From assembly GCF_964355755.1 (NCBI RefSeq), contig NC_092672.1, positions 21,574,501 to 21,638,500 on the forward strand: a stretch of 64,000 nucleotides of DNA. Direction: 5' to 3'. A program made the position numbers and the translations under genes. Under the pieces are notes generated by a model. It saw nothing but the letters and a program-made list of their open reading frames with translations, was not told the origin of the DNA and did no database searches. This DNA comes from Antedon mediterranea. Its lineage: Eukaryota; Echinodermata; Crinoidea; Comatulida; Antedonidae. Position 1 is the first letter of the stretch. Each line of letters begins with the position of its first letter. Below, one piece after another: positions 23,742-34,000 of this stretch.

Positions 23742-26700
23742 AACACTGACCATGTTTCAAAGTGCTACATCTGCCAAACGGTAACGGCGAACGACGATTG
23801 TAAGTTAAGAGCGTTCAGTGAAATGACATGGTCAACTGTAAAGAATGCTGCTGCATTACGTAAGAAAATGAAGTCTGACAAATATGCTGATACAACAAAC
23901 AAGGTTTTTCTTATGAAACAACCTGAAAATTCAATTAGCTATCACCCTTTATGTCATAGGTATTACACTGCCGTGAAACGTTCAAAAGAGCCTCCACCAT
24001 GTTCAGACGAACTGCTCCCTAAAAAGGCTTGTATTAAAACAAGACAAAGTAGTGTCCTTCAAAAGTCAGATGAATGTGGTATGTTAAAGGGAACTTGCAT
24101 ATTTTGTGGAAAAGGCCGAAAGAAAAAAAATGGGAAAGAAGAGAAAAGGCTTAAGATAGCAACTGTTTCTGGGTGCAAGTCACTTTCCCAGCGGGTAAAA
24201 TTTTCAAAAAATCAACGTATCAATAGTCTAATTCGGTGTGGCGTTGATCTTATTGCAAAGGAAGCAGAATATCATAAATCCTGCCGAGTTCAGTTTCTCC
24301 TAGAAACTGATAAACATGATGGTTCAACAGAAGAGCATTCATCTTATGGAAGTAACACATCTTATGGGAGTCACAAAAAGGCATTTTCATCCCTACTGAA
24401 ACATATTGAATTAGAAGTATTGGGAAAACAACGAGCTATACTTGTCTCTGATTTGCTAAGCTTTTACAAAATTGAATTTGTCAATAATGGAGGAAATCAA
24501 ACTGATATCAACTCATATTCGTCCCAAAATCTTACAAGGAAAATTCAAGAAAAACTTAAAGATGAAATCAAAGTAAAACTTGCAGACAGACGAAGAGGTA
24601 ACTTCATATATAGTTCAGTTCTTCTAGGAGAAGAAGCCACTGCTCGACTTTATGATAATTCTGAACAATATGTACAGGATAATAAAATAAAATGGGCTGC
24701 TCTTCATCTTAGATCTATAATCATGCAGCTTCCAAAGACAAAGACCCCAAATCCTGCTACAGTTCATAACTTAAAAGAGTGTGCTGCCAAGATACCATCA
24801 CAGGTAGAATTATTCTTTAGGAGTCTTCTTGGTGGCATCGACCAAAATGCCAATGATGCAAACAAAGACAAGTTTGACAGAAAGGTTATTTCCATGGCAT
24901 CTGATGCCATCTATAATGTATCTCGTGGAACTGTGAAACCATGGAAACACACTGTCGTTGGTCTAGGTTTTACATCTCTGACAGGATCAAAACTGGCTAT
25001 GCAAATTTTGAATAGGTCAGGACATTGTATTAGCTATAGTGAAAGCAAAGGCCTTGAGACGGAGTTTGCCTATTCAGTTCAAGATGATGAACGCGACGCC
25101 CCAGACGGTATACGGCTTGACCCAACCTTGGCAACTGCATGTGTATGGGATAATAATGATGCAAATGTAGAAACACTTGATGGTAAAGAAACTCTACACG
25201 CTACAGTTGGACATACATATCAGAATATATTGCATGACGACCAACTGCTCAATACGAATACTATTGGATTTCGGGATGGTAGAAACAGGCGGAAATTTGT
25301 TGGAGTTGAAAGAGAAATACCACCTTTTAGGATAGGTATAAATAAAGCTTTGTTTATAAGTTCCAATGCCACATCAACTACAAATGTTAGAGAATGTAGT
25401 ACAATCACCGACAAAGCAATGGAATACCAAATACCACTGAAGGCATTGGATATGTATTGGTTTTGGAAACTGAATGATGGAGATACACCCCTACATGCCG
25501 GATTCATGAGCAAGTATATCAATGATCATTTACCAGTTCAGCGCATTTGCTACATGGATCCTATATCAAAATCCCCAACAAACAATGATGTGGTTAGAGA
25601 GACAATGATCCGGACTATGGCTATTGCCAAGGAAGCTGGCCAAGACTATGCAGTTGTGACATATGATTTGGCAGTAGCATTAAAAGCTTACTCTATACAA
25701 ACAATACAATCCCCCCTATTTGATAAGCTTTTAGTATTACTGGGCAATTTTCACACAGAGTTGGCGTTTTACGGAGCAGTTGGAACGTACATTAACGACA
25801 GCGGTATCGAATATATTCTCCAAGAAGCAGATATCTTGGCTGAGGGGTCAATGATGGGTTTCATCAAAGGAAAGTTTTACAACAGGTGCACTAGAATTCA
25901 CCAATTGCTTGCCAATGTCTTGGAGCAAAAGTTGTATAAACGCTTTCTTCAAGAAATAAATGCAGAAGATCATCACACATTTCAAGAAATAATGTCAACT
26001 GCACCTTTGGACCGATCATTGATTGAAGAACATATATCGGATCCTGTTGTAATTAATCACCTGCAGAAATACGAGAATTACTTCCAGTCAGTGCTTACTG
26101 GAAATATAGGTTCAACAGCACAATTCTGGGCTATTTACATTTTTCTTATTAATCGACTCCATAGAGAACTTCAGAGATGTGTGAAAACAAATGATGTCAC
26201 TGGCTACATTAATGTATTTCCAACCATATTATCTGTTTACTTTGCCTTGAACCGACCTAACTACGCCAGATGGGAAACTCTGTTCCTACAGAAACTGAAA
26301 AACGCTGACCCAAAGTTGCTTGAAGTACTGGAAAGAGGAGCATTTTCGATCAGACGTACAAATAAGCACTACAGTAGATCAGCTGTTGACCTTTCCTTAG
26401 AACAGACGGTCAATCGTGATTCTTCTTCAAGTATGAGAGGGATTGTTGCCTTTCGTAATTCGGAAAATGCAATGCGCCGGTGGTCATTAACTATGACTCA
26501 ACGAGCCATGGCAGTCACGGAGCTGAGAAAATTTGCTGGTCTTGAATTGGGGGAAACTGCAACAGCTCAATGCCGTCCATCAAGAATAAAAAAGGACACC
26601 AAGCATATGGCTGCGCTAAGTGAAAAAATTAACGAATTCTGCAATCCATTCTCAGATAATGCCCTAACTTCGTTAGTGAACATTGCAACTGGTCAAATAG

Positions 26701-26813
26701 CTTCTAAAGAGACAGAATTATACCTAACCAGTGTGTTAAAACGAGGTAATGATAAAGAGAAACATTTCAAAATGAGTGGGACAGCAATAATAACAGATTT
26801 CTCCAACCTGTAA
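23742..26813 (+). CDS. Transposon protein, large N-terminal/central part
   Basis: The exon starts after the acceptor TTTCTTTCAG and runs open for just over 1,000 codons. Counted from the ATG at 23823, a first zinc module consists of CYIC (codons at 23763-23774, upstream of that ATG) and YHPLC (H41, C44). A second consists of CIFC (C92, C95) and YHKSC (H151, C154). The remaining ~800 residues contain no family I can name; notable words are YWFWKLNDGDTPLHAGF and ADILAEGSMMGFIKGK. The frame ends at TAA 26811-26813, but the adjacent frame continues with sequence of the same character, so this is one protein broken by a one-base frameshift in the A run 26769-26772. The protein may bind the subrepeated TIRs; that is inference. 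Confidence 0.8.
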   Translation, partial: NTDHVSKCYICQTVTANDDCKLRAFSEMTWSTVKNAAALRKKMKSDKYADTTNKVFLMKQPENSISYHPLCHRYYTAVKRSKEPPPCSDELLPKKACIKTRQSSVLQKSDECGMLKGTCIFCGKGRKKKNGKEEKRLKIATVSGCKSLSQRVKFSKNQRINSLIRCGVDLIAKEAEYHKSCRVQFLLETDKHDGSTEEHSSYGSNTSYGSHKKAFSSLLKHIELEVLGKQRAILVSDLLSFYKIEFVNNGGNQTDINSYSSQNLTRKIQEKLKDEIKVKLADRRRGNFIYSSVLLGEEATARLYDNSEQYVQDNKIKWAALHLRSIIMQLPKTKTPNPATVHNLKECAAKIPSQVELFFRSLLGGIDQNANDANKDKFDRKVISMASDAIYNVSRGTVKPWKHTVVGLGFTSLTGSKLAMQILNRSGHCISYSESKGLETEFAYSVQDDERDAPDGIRLDPTLATACVWDNNDANVETLDGKETLHATVGHTYQNILHDDQLLNTNTIGFRDGRNRRKFVGVEREIPPFRIGINKALFISSNATSTTNVRECSTITDKAMEYQIPLKALDMYWFWKLNDGDTPLHAGFMSKYINDHLPVQRICYMDPISKSPTNNDVVRETMIRTMAIAKEAGQDYAVVTYDLAVALKAYSIQTIQSPLFDKLLVLLGNFHTELAFYGAVGTYINDSGIEYILQEADILAEGSMMGFIKGKFYNRCTRIHQLLANVLEQKLYKRFLQEINAEDHHTFQEIMSTAPLDRSLIEEHISDPVVINHLQKYENYFQSVLTGNIGSTAQFWAIYIFLINRLHRELQRCVKTNDVTGYINVFPTILSVYFALNRPNYARWETLFLQKLKNADPKLLEVLERGAFSIRRTNKHYSRSAVDLSLEQTVNRDSSSSMRGIVAFRNSENAMRRWSLTMTQRAMAVTELRKFAGLELGETATAQCRPSRIKKDTKHMAALSEKINEFCNPFSDNALTSLVNIATGQIASKETELYLTSVLKRGNDKEKHFKMSGTAIITDFSNL

Positions 26814-27855
26814 AGCGCACACGTGTACAGAATTTTGCTGCTCAAAACGTAAAGAAAAAATCTAAGCTATGTGCTTCACAGAAAGCTAAGTCCAATGCTG
26901 AGGGTTTGAGAGATATGTTTGTACGAATGGTTGTAGTTATTGCAGAGAAGACAGCATTTGATCTCCGAAATGTTCTATCGTACCCAATCACAACGTACCC
27001 ACTTTCCCTTGCACACTGTGATGGATCACATGTTAAAACGCAAAAATCTGCATTGCTCAAGAAACTGGAATCCTTACAGACAGATACAATCACAGATGCA
27101 GAATTACCAGGGTGTTATGTTCAGGTATATGATGGAGGTCTTCTCCTTCATTCTGTTCTTTCACAAACAAACATGGGAGCATCGTATGCCTCTATTGCAC
27201 GGATGATGCTATCAGTTGTATGTTCGGGAAGAGCTGCTGAAGTACATGTCTGTTTTGATAAGTATGTAAAGAACTCAATAAAAGACAGCGAAAGAAAGTT
27301 ACGAGGTTCAGCTGACTCTACATACGTAATAACTGGTCCGGAGCAGACAATTAGACAAAGTGGGCAGAAGCTTCTTACTAATGGAGTATTTAAAAATGAA
27401 TTTTCAAAGTTTCTCCTTAAAGAGTGGAAGAAAGATCATTACTGTAATATTGTTGGTGGTAAGACCCTGGTTGTTTCATATGGTGGAGAATGCTTCCAAT
27501 ATGTTTCCGACCAGCAAAAAATGATGGTTGTCAGCCCTGCACACTTTCAAGGCGATCATGAAGAAGCTGATACCCTGGTTGCTTTCCACACTGCAAATAT
27601 CATATCAGATAATATCATTGTAAGGGCATCCGATACTGATGTTTTAGTTATACTAATCAGTGCTCTTGGAAGACAGCGAAAAGAAGTTCGGTGCAATGGC
27701 AACATCATCATGGATTGTGGTATGGGTAATAGTCGGCGATACATTAATGTTTCAAGCATTGTTGAAACTCTTGAAAGTTGTAAATCTGGACTTTCAATAG
27801 CACTACCAGGATATCATGCATTCACAGGATGTGACTTTACCTCAGCATTTTATAG
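26773..27855 (+). CDS. FEN1/PIN-like nuclease part of the transposon protein
   Basis: This frame is open from the A run at 26769 and carries on from the previous part in the -1 frame. Positions counted from codon 26906 show acidic residues in the order of the FEN1/XPG nuclease family: D76 in VYDGGLLLH, D118 in VCFDKY, E219/E220/D222 in GDHEEADT, D243/D245 in RASDTDVLVIL, and D310 in FTGCDFTSAF. In FEN1 the corresponding residues (D34, D86, E158/E160, D179/D181, D233) bind two metal ions and cut DNA flaps. The order and approximate spacing match, with a longer insert before the EEAD motif. The exon ends at donor GTATGA (27856); splicing gives AFYRKGKTK. Confidence 0.8.
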
Positions 27856-27946
27856 GTATGAATACGTTTCTTCTTTTTTTTTTAATAGACCATATTTAAA
27901 TTTACTAATTTATTAATTTTACGGTATTGATATTTTTGTTTTCCAG

Positions 27947-28154
27947 AAAAGGAAAAACTAAACCCCTAGAACTTTTAGAAAACGATGAAACTGGACAGTA
28001 TGTCAATATGTTTATTGACATGGGAAAGATTGATAGTTGTGTTGATATAGATATTGTATCAGAATTTGTATGCCGCATGTATGGACAGAACACACGAGAT
28101 GTGAACGAAGCACGCTACAATAAACTGGTACAAATGAATGGTAAAATTAATAAG
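27947..28154 (+). CDS. Transposon protein, penultimate exon
   Basis: A 91-base intron (27856-27946) ends in TTGTTTTCCAG. The exon continues the nuclease frame with KGKTKPLELLENDETGQYVN and ends at AATAAG before GTGTGT (28155). In FEN-like enzymes the segment after the last metal-binding Asp contains the helical DNA-grip region; whether that holds here is inference. Without splicing, the frame upstream of 27947 runs into the stop at 27914-27916, so the intron is needed. Confidence 0.75.
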
Positions 28155-28250
28155 GTGTGTATATTTTCGGATTGTATTTCATTGAAATAAAGACATTTTT
28201 AAATATGTAATAGTTTACACTCAGAAACCTAACTATTTTTTTGTATCTAG

Positions 28251-28613
28251 GACAATCCACTAGCAAATATCAAACGTGTTGACTGTGCATTGTTACCACC
28301 ATGTAAACCAACCCTTCAAATGAAAGTCAAAAGGGCACAGTTTGTAACAACAATATGGACTCAAGCCACCAATGCATATCCTGAAAATGGTTTGTCACCA
28401 TCAGATTTTGGATGGTGTTTGAAAGACAACCTACTTGAGCCAGTGTGGTTTGAAGGGCCATCAATTCCCGAAACAGTGTTTTCAAATGATGACACACATG
28501 ATGAGGCGGAAAATGCCAGTGAAACGGAAGAAACAGAGATTGAAGAATCAAGTGATTCTGATGGCGATGCATGGAGTGAAGACTCCGATTCAGAAGAGGA
28601 ATATATGGATTAA
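28251..28613 (+). CDS. Transposon protein, C-terminal exon with acidic tail
   Basis: The exon starts after TTTTTTGTATCTAG, in phase 0 with the previous exon (KINK joined to DNPLANIKRVD). It contains a conserved-looking LPPCKPTLQMKVKRAQFVT segment and then a very acidic tail rich in Asp, Glu and Ser (from about 28490), ending ...SEEEYMD and TAA at 28611-28613. Acidic tails of this sort are common in DNA- and histone-contacting proteins but are not diagnostic. Confidence 0.75.
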   Translation, partial: DNPLANIKRVDCALLPPCKPTLQMKVKRAQFVTTIWTQATNAYPENGLSPSDFGWCLKDNLLEPVWFEGPSIPETVFSNDDTHDEAENASETEETEIEESSDSDGDAWSEDSDSEEEYMD

Positions 28614-28804
28614 TTTAAAATATCTGGTGCAGAAAAGTCATAGCTTATTAATTAAGACTGTTTTTTGTTGTAACTAGTGAAAATATCACAGGACTACTGT
28701 ATGCTAAAATGTCGGGTGTTGGGATATTTGATGTAGTTCTCATTGTCATTCATTATGTTGTTTAGTGTACTTACTCCATATATTTTGTTTTATAAGGCTA
28801 GGTT

Positions 28805-29853
28805 TTGAGTTGATCTAGTTCATGTTTTGGGGGGTGGGTGTTTAATGGGGGTCTGGCGGACACAACCCACCACTTTAAATGTCTGACAATGGTCATATAT
28901 TATACTAGGGATCATGCTGAACATTTTACAGCATGTTTTAAAAGGTTAGCTTTTCAGCTGATCTGGGTCATTTTTGGGAGTGGGTGTTTAATGGGGGTCT
29001 GGCGGACACAACCCACCACTTAAAATGTCTGGCAATGGTCATTTATTATACTAGGGATCATGCTGAACATTTTACAGCATGTTTTAAAAGGTTAGCTTTT
29101 CAGCTGATCTAGCTCATTTTTGGGAGTGGGGGTGTTTGACGGGGTCTGGCAGGCACAATCCACCACTGAAAATGTCTGGCAATGGTCATTCATAATAGTT
29201 ATGAGTACATTGAACATTTTCCCACCAGTTTTAGAGGGTTAACTTTTAAGCTGATCTAGCTCATTTTTGGCCCTCCAGAAATGGGGGTCTGGCAGGTACC
29301 CCCCACCACTAAAATCGTCTGGCAATGTCCATTCATTATATTTCACTCTATGTCAAACAATTTGCAAAATATTTCATGGGGTTAACTTTTCAGCTGATCT
29401 AGCTCAATTTTTCGGGGGTGGGGTGTTTGACGGAGTCTGGCGGGCACAATCCACCACTGAAAATGTCTGGCAATGGTCATTCATGATAATTTTGAGTTTA
29501 TTGAACATTTTCCCACTAGTTTTAGAGGGTTAACTTTTAAGCTGACCTAGCTCATTTTTGGCCCTCCAGAAATGGGGGTCTGGCAGGCACCCCCCACCAC
29601 TAAAATCGTCTGGCAATGGCCATTCCTTATATTTCACTCTATGTCCAACAATTTGCAAAATATTTCATGGGGTTAACTTTTCAGCTGATCTAGATCATTT
29701 TTTTTACCCTTTACAATGTCCCTCCTAGCCACACCCACCAAAAGAAACGCGCCAGACTGTCATTTCCATACATTGATATGTACGTAGATAATTGCCACAT
29801 GCATAGAAATTGGTTAACTTTCCAGCTAGGTTGACCCCTCTGGGCTCCTGGTC
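28805..29853 (-). repeat. Right terminal inverted repeat with ~145-bp subrepeats
   Basis: Mirror image of the left arm. Reading inward from 29853, the units run A B A B C and then a second C copy that the left arm lacks, so this arm is longer by about one unit. The outer end has a single visible mismatch to the left arm in ~285 bases. The open frames at 28838-29023 and 29267-29533 are shadows of the repeat. Confidence 0.85.
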
Positions 29854-29875
29854 TAAATAGTTATTTCACCTGAAA

Positions 29876-29990
29876 AAATGTAATTTAAAGTAACAAATAC
29901 TTAAATTGTCTGTCAGACAATGGTTTTTGGGTTTCTTTTCTTTTTTTATATGTGAATAAATATTATTTTTTGTTACAGAAGTGAATACTC
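29876..29990. repeat. Fragment similar to the interior of the MITE at 61647
   Basis: Words such as AAAAAATGTAATTTAAAG and CAATGGTTTTTGG are shared in order with 61750-61870. The terminal AGATGT ends of that MITE are absent, so this is an internal piece or a relative with other ends. Confidence 0.45.
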
Positions 29991-30167
29991 AATTTCTGTC
30001 ACTTTAGTTAATTTTATTGCTAAGGTCAAATCTGGGGGTCACTTCATCACCCTAGATATTTCAATTGTGAAATATCCTATTACAAACACAAACTTTAATG
30101 GACTGTTTCGATAATAATTCAATGAATATCTGACAGTAAATATACCAGAAATGCTTAGGGATCGACT

Positions 30168-30480
30168 ATGACAGTGACAGTTTTAACAAAGTATTAAATC
30201 GCCAATGTTTTACTATATTTAGTCACCGTTAGTGGTATATTATTTATAGGCCTATAAAAAATGAAAACAATATTTCGTTACTGACGTGGATAAAGAATAT
30301 ATTTAGAAAATGTTCCTCTTTGTACCTATCCTCTTTCCCATCCCTCAACCCTAATTGGATTTCTTTAAATGAATAAACAATTTGGACTCATTTTGTGGTA
30401 AGTTTCTCTTTCGGAAGTAATTCCCAGGGTGCTAATTTTGGTTGACTACATAAATCATTGTGTCTACTTATTCGTTTCTG
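30168..30480. repeat. Dispersed direct repeat, copy 1
   Basis: It recurs in the same orientation at 35910-36165. Shared blocks include GACAGTGACAGTTTTAA, TATTATTTATAGGCCTATAA, TTGTTCCTCTTTGTACC and GGTTGACTACATAAATCATT. The copies are diverged with indels. It is non-coding and its type is unknown. Confidence 0.6.
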
Positions 30481-30581
30481 TAAACGACAATGTATTATAG
30501 TCCTGCGGTACGTGCATTTGAAATCGCCAGATTTTTTACCCTGAAATTACTGTGTATTCGAGAACCATCTGTGGGCACGAC

Positions 30582-30618
30582 CTAGATGGTACGCAAGCGA
30601 AGTGAGCGTACCATCTAG
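30582..30618. repeat. Perfect 13-bp inverted repeat (hairpin)
   Basis: CTAGATGGTACGC (30582-30594) and its exact reverse complement (30606-30618) surround an 11-base loop. The right arm ends in CTAG followed by T. The surroundings give no gene. Confidence 0.8.
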
Positions 30619-30619
30619 T

Positions 30620-30790
30620 TCTAATAATTATTGATCCATAATTTCCCCTATGTTTCATATTTTTTTTTATTTTATTGTGCTACAATAAAGGAGAAATAAA
30701 CGGTGTGGTAAAAAATATTACCAGATGACTAAATATATGTAATATAATAACATTTACATTTCTGGTGTTTTTATGCAATTTCAAATTTTT
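30620..30790 (-). repeat. Inverted copy of blocks at 12665-12950
   Basis: AATAATTATTGATC..ATGTTTCAT at 30625-30660 corresponds to the reverse complement of 12890-12940, and TACCAGATGACTAAATATA with its surroundings (30700-30775) to that of 12670-12750. The spacing differs, so both copies are decayed. One copy lies beside the LINE fragment at 12190-12605, but it is unclear whether it belongs to it. Confidence 0.55.
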
Positions 30791-31044
30791 ATTTTTGTGC
30801 TGTAGTTTAGTAAAACTAAATTTATCTTACCGGTTCCACCCTTTAAGAGAGAAAGGTCCTACTTCCCTTCCCTTGTAGTAGAGCACCATATCAAGAATGT
30901 TAAATAACGGGCAAGAGATGTAAATACTAAAATTGCTTGTTACAAACACTTTATTCACAGTACACATATGGCTAAATGCATATACAGTATAACAATATTA
31001 CTATAAGCCCAATAGTATACAGCCACATATGTAAGGAAAACTAG

Positions 31045-34000
31045 CTCCAGCTTGATATTTGTGCCAAAATAGATTTTATTGGCTAACTTTGTTATTCTTG
31101 AGTTGCTGAATTCAAAAAAATTAGGTGCCATTTTTGTATTTCAAAATGGCCGACATTCCACACTAAACTTTGTCATCCATGGTATCATCGGAAAGGGAAT
31201 GTAATACTGATCATTTTATCCCATTACATCTATATAAAAAAATGCATAGTTACATAGTTATTTAACAATAAAACAAGTCACGTGACCAATAAAGGTCAAA
31301 AGGTCAACATTTTAATTTTCTCAAATACTTTACTGTTTGGTATCGTAGGATAGCTTTTTTTATTCTGAATACAGTTTTACTAATATCTATAATTCGATTT
31401 TCCTTTGTTTTTTGTCATAATTTTTCAATTATGTAAATAAACTGTTTTTAAATGTACAATAAAAAAGGTCTTCTTCGTATTAAGATAAATACGGTTTTTC
31501 TTATTGGTTTTACAATTCATTCAAATGTTAGTAACATTTATCTGGTTATAATAACAATTTCAGTGTGTGAAAATACTTTAAAGATGTATTGTCCCTTGAA
31601 ACACAAAAAAATGAAGGTCAAAATATTCTAAATTTAAAGTGGCCATATCAAAGTAATATTAAAGTTATTCACTTTAAGTCGAAAATTCGAGCCAAAAACA
31701 ACAAGTTTACGTAATTAACAGGTAAATTAGTTTGATTACATTTCATCTGGAAAATCGTCACGAGCAAAAGTAAACAAAGATTTCAAACCATTAGTACGCA
31801 TTATGCATATGCTAAATTAGGATTGTATACAACTCGTCGCGGTTAAGAAGGTATTTTCACACAGATCATGAGGAAGTTTTATGATTATGCATACAGAGTA
31901 GCCAAACAAGCGCGTTTCATTATGGGATATGTTTTGATTGAAAACTTTGACTGGAAGTCAAAGTAATTTTTTTAACAAAAAAACGTCTGTATTTCAGTTA
32001 AATTATTTTTTTTTTCGAAAAATTTTTGGTGATAGTTAATAACTATTATGATACTTCAAAATGACCCACGTTTTTTCGAAATCTTTTATTTTTTATTTTT
32101 TTGGAATTAGTCAAAGGGACAATACATCTTTAATATAAGTTTAGTTTAACTATCAAGGTCCTCGATATGCCCGGTTTTCGCATTGCAAGTAAAAAACAAG
32201 ATCAAACAACCATTGCTTTGCAGGTAAATTAGTTGCAACGCAAACATGATCTTGGAGGTAAAGTAATTGATTTTAGTACCTTTATTTGAGCAAGTTCATA
32301 CAACTACTACGGCAGAAACGTAACTTTGGAAAGTAATTTAGATTTCTCTTAATTCTGCTAGTTAATGTAGTTTTATTTATAACTATATCCAGTGCAGTGG
32401 CATCTATGTTTTTTTTTCAAACATGGTTTTCTGCCAATAGCATGGTTGCATGTTGTAAGCATAGGCCTATATATATAAAGTAAATCGATAAAAAACTTGT
32501 TTCTTATTTAAATTAATTTATATACATATTCTTATATTATATATATTGGATATTTGTGTGACCATAAAGGAAGGATAGAAAACAGCTCATCTATACTGTG
32601 TATAAGTAGTCGAATAATCTTCCACCGTTTCAGATGATAACATAATTATTGAATATACAATTAAATCGGTGGCATATGCTCATACTCATTAAGAATCAAA
32701 TACTAACAACAAACGGATACAATGGGATCATGCCCAAGAACAATAAAATAATAATAATTCAAAACGCATCGATGACTGAAAAGCCGATTCCATCCCCTAC
32801 CGGTGTGTGGTCGCACTTCACTCTTTAAAAAAAACCCCACTCCATTTTTGATAAATATAACTGAGACATGCAGTAAAAGTAACAAAATTAAAATACAAAT
32901 TTATAAAAGGGAATTCAATAACATAAATCGTTACATACGGTACATATTTATAAAGTGTCTGTAGTTAAAAGATTTCGTTTTTCTCAAACTAATTTGAATA
33001 TTATTGCTGGAAAGTAGATATTGCTTCCCTTTTTCCCGATAAATTCTTAAAGTTAAGTTACCACAAACAAGTATAGTTTGATTAATTATTCTATGTGACT
33101 TTTGATGATAACAACGTATAGTTAGGATTTATATTGCGATAATCACAAACCATACGTAAAAATCAAAGGGAATTTTTGGACGTTAAAAATACCGTAATTC
33201 GTTTCTCTACAATATCGATTGGTAGTTTGTAAAGGTAGTAAAGGCAGCAGTAGGACACTTACTTTTCTTTATTACGTGTAAACTGAGGTTCAAAGAGAAA
33301 GGGAAAGACATGCCAATTAACATTTGCATTGTGCACAATGGCTTTATATTGTGTGGTACCCGCTTTGACAAAAATGCAAATGATTTTGAACGCTACGCAA
33401 ATGATACCGTGACCCGTAGCATTTTTTTTCTTTTTACGAAAAACAGAAATGTAAACTACCTAAAAAAAAAATAGATTCAGAATTTAAAAAGCTATCCAAC
33501 GAAACAAAGCAAAGATGTGCTTTGACAACAGTTTATTTCACCTTTGTTCACGGACAATAGTTATTTTGATTTTAAATTAAATAACTCGGAAACTTGACAT
33601 TGAAGTTAAGTGTAATCCAGTACTGTACGGTACTTATTCAGTATTTGGATAATATATAATATAAAACATATAAATGAACAATGACAAAGTCGAAAGAAAA
33701 TCAAACAAACATTTGAATGAATGGTAAATCCAATAAGTAAAACCGTATTTATCTTAATAATTATGAATGAGACTACTTTTTTCATTGTTAAAATGAGTAT
33801 AGCGAGGCATTTAATGAATAGGCAAACTGCCTTAAAATGTGATATGTTTTGAGAAACTATTCTCATCATCAGAAGAACAGAAAACAACGCCTAAAGTACT
33901 TATATACCAATAGGACAGGTATGTAAATAAGGATTAGCATGATAAAACAACAAGGAACATTTAAAACAATTTATTTACATTTTTGGAAAATTATGACAAT

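Larger units (their letters stand above)
21488..29853 (+). mobile_element. 8.4-kb TIR DNA transposon carrying a FEN-like nuclease gene
   Basis: Both ends read CAGGAGCCCAGAGGGG inward and continue as nearly identical inverted repeats of roughly 0.9-1 kb. The element can be bounded by TA on each side (21486-21487 and 29854-29855), a possible TA target duplication. Alignment of the outermost ~285 bases of the two arms shows only one mismatch by eye, so the insertion is young. Inside lies a single plus-strand gene with at least four exons (23295-28613). No DDE/RNase-H transposase, recombinase, Rep or reverse transcriptase motif was recognised. It lies within the large intron of the ankyrin-Roc gene, in the same orientation. 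Confidence 0.85.

Noticed and set aside
26760-26780. Programmed -1 ribosomal frameshift in the transposon gene
   Set aside because: The local sequence TTTCAAAAT does not allow both tRNAs to re-pair as in a canonical slippery heptamer; mutation or read error is simpler.
29267-29533. 88-codon frame, mirrored at 21808-22074
   Set aside because: It lies wholly in the TIR subrepeats; identity between the two frames follows from the inverted arms.
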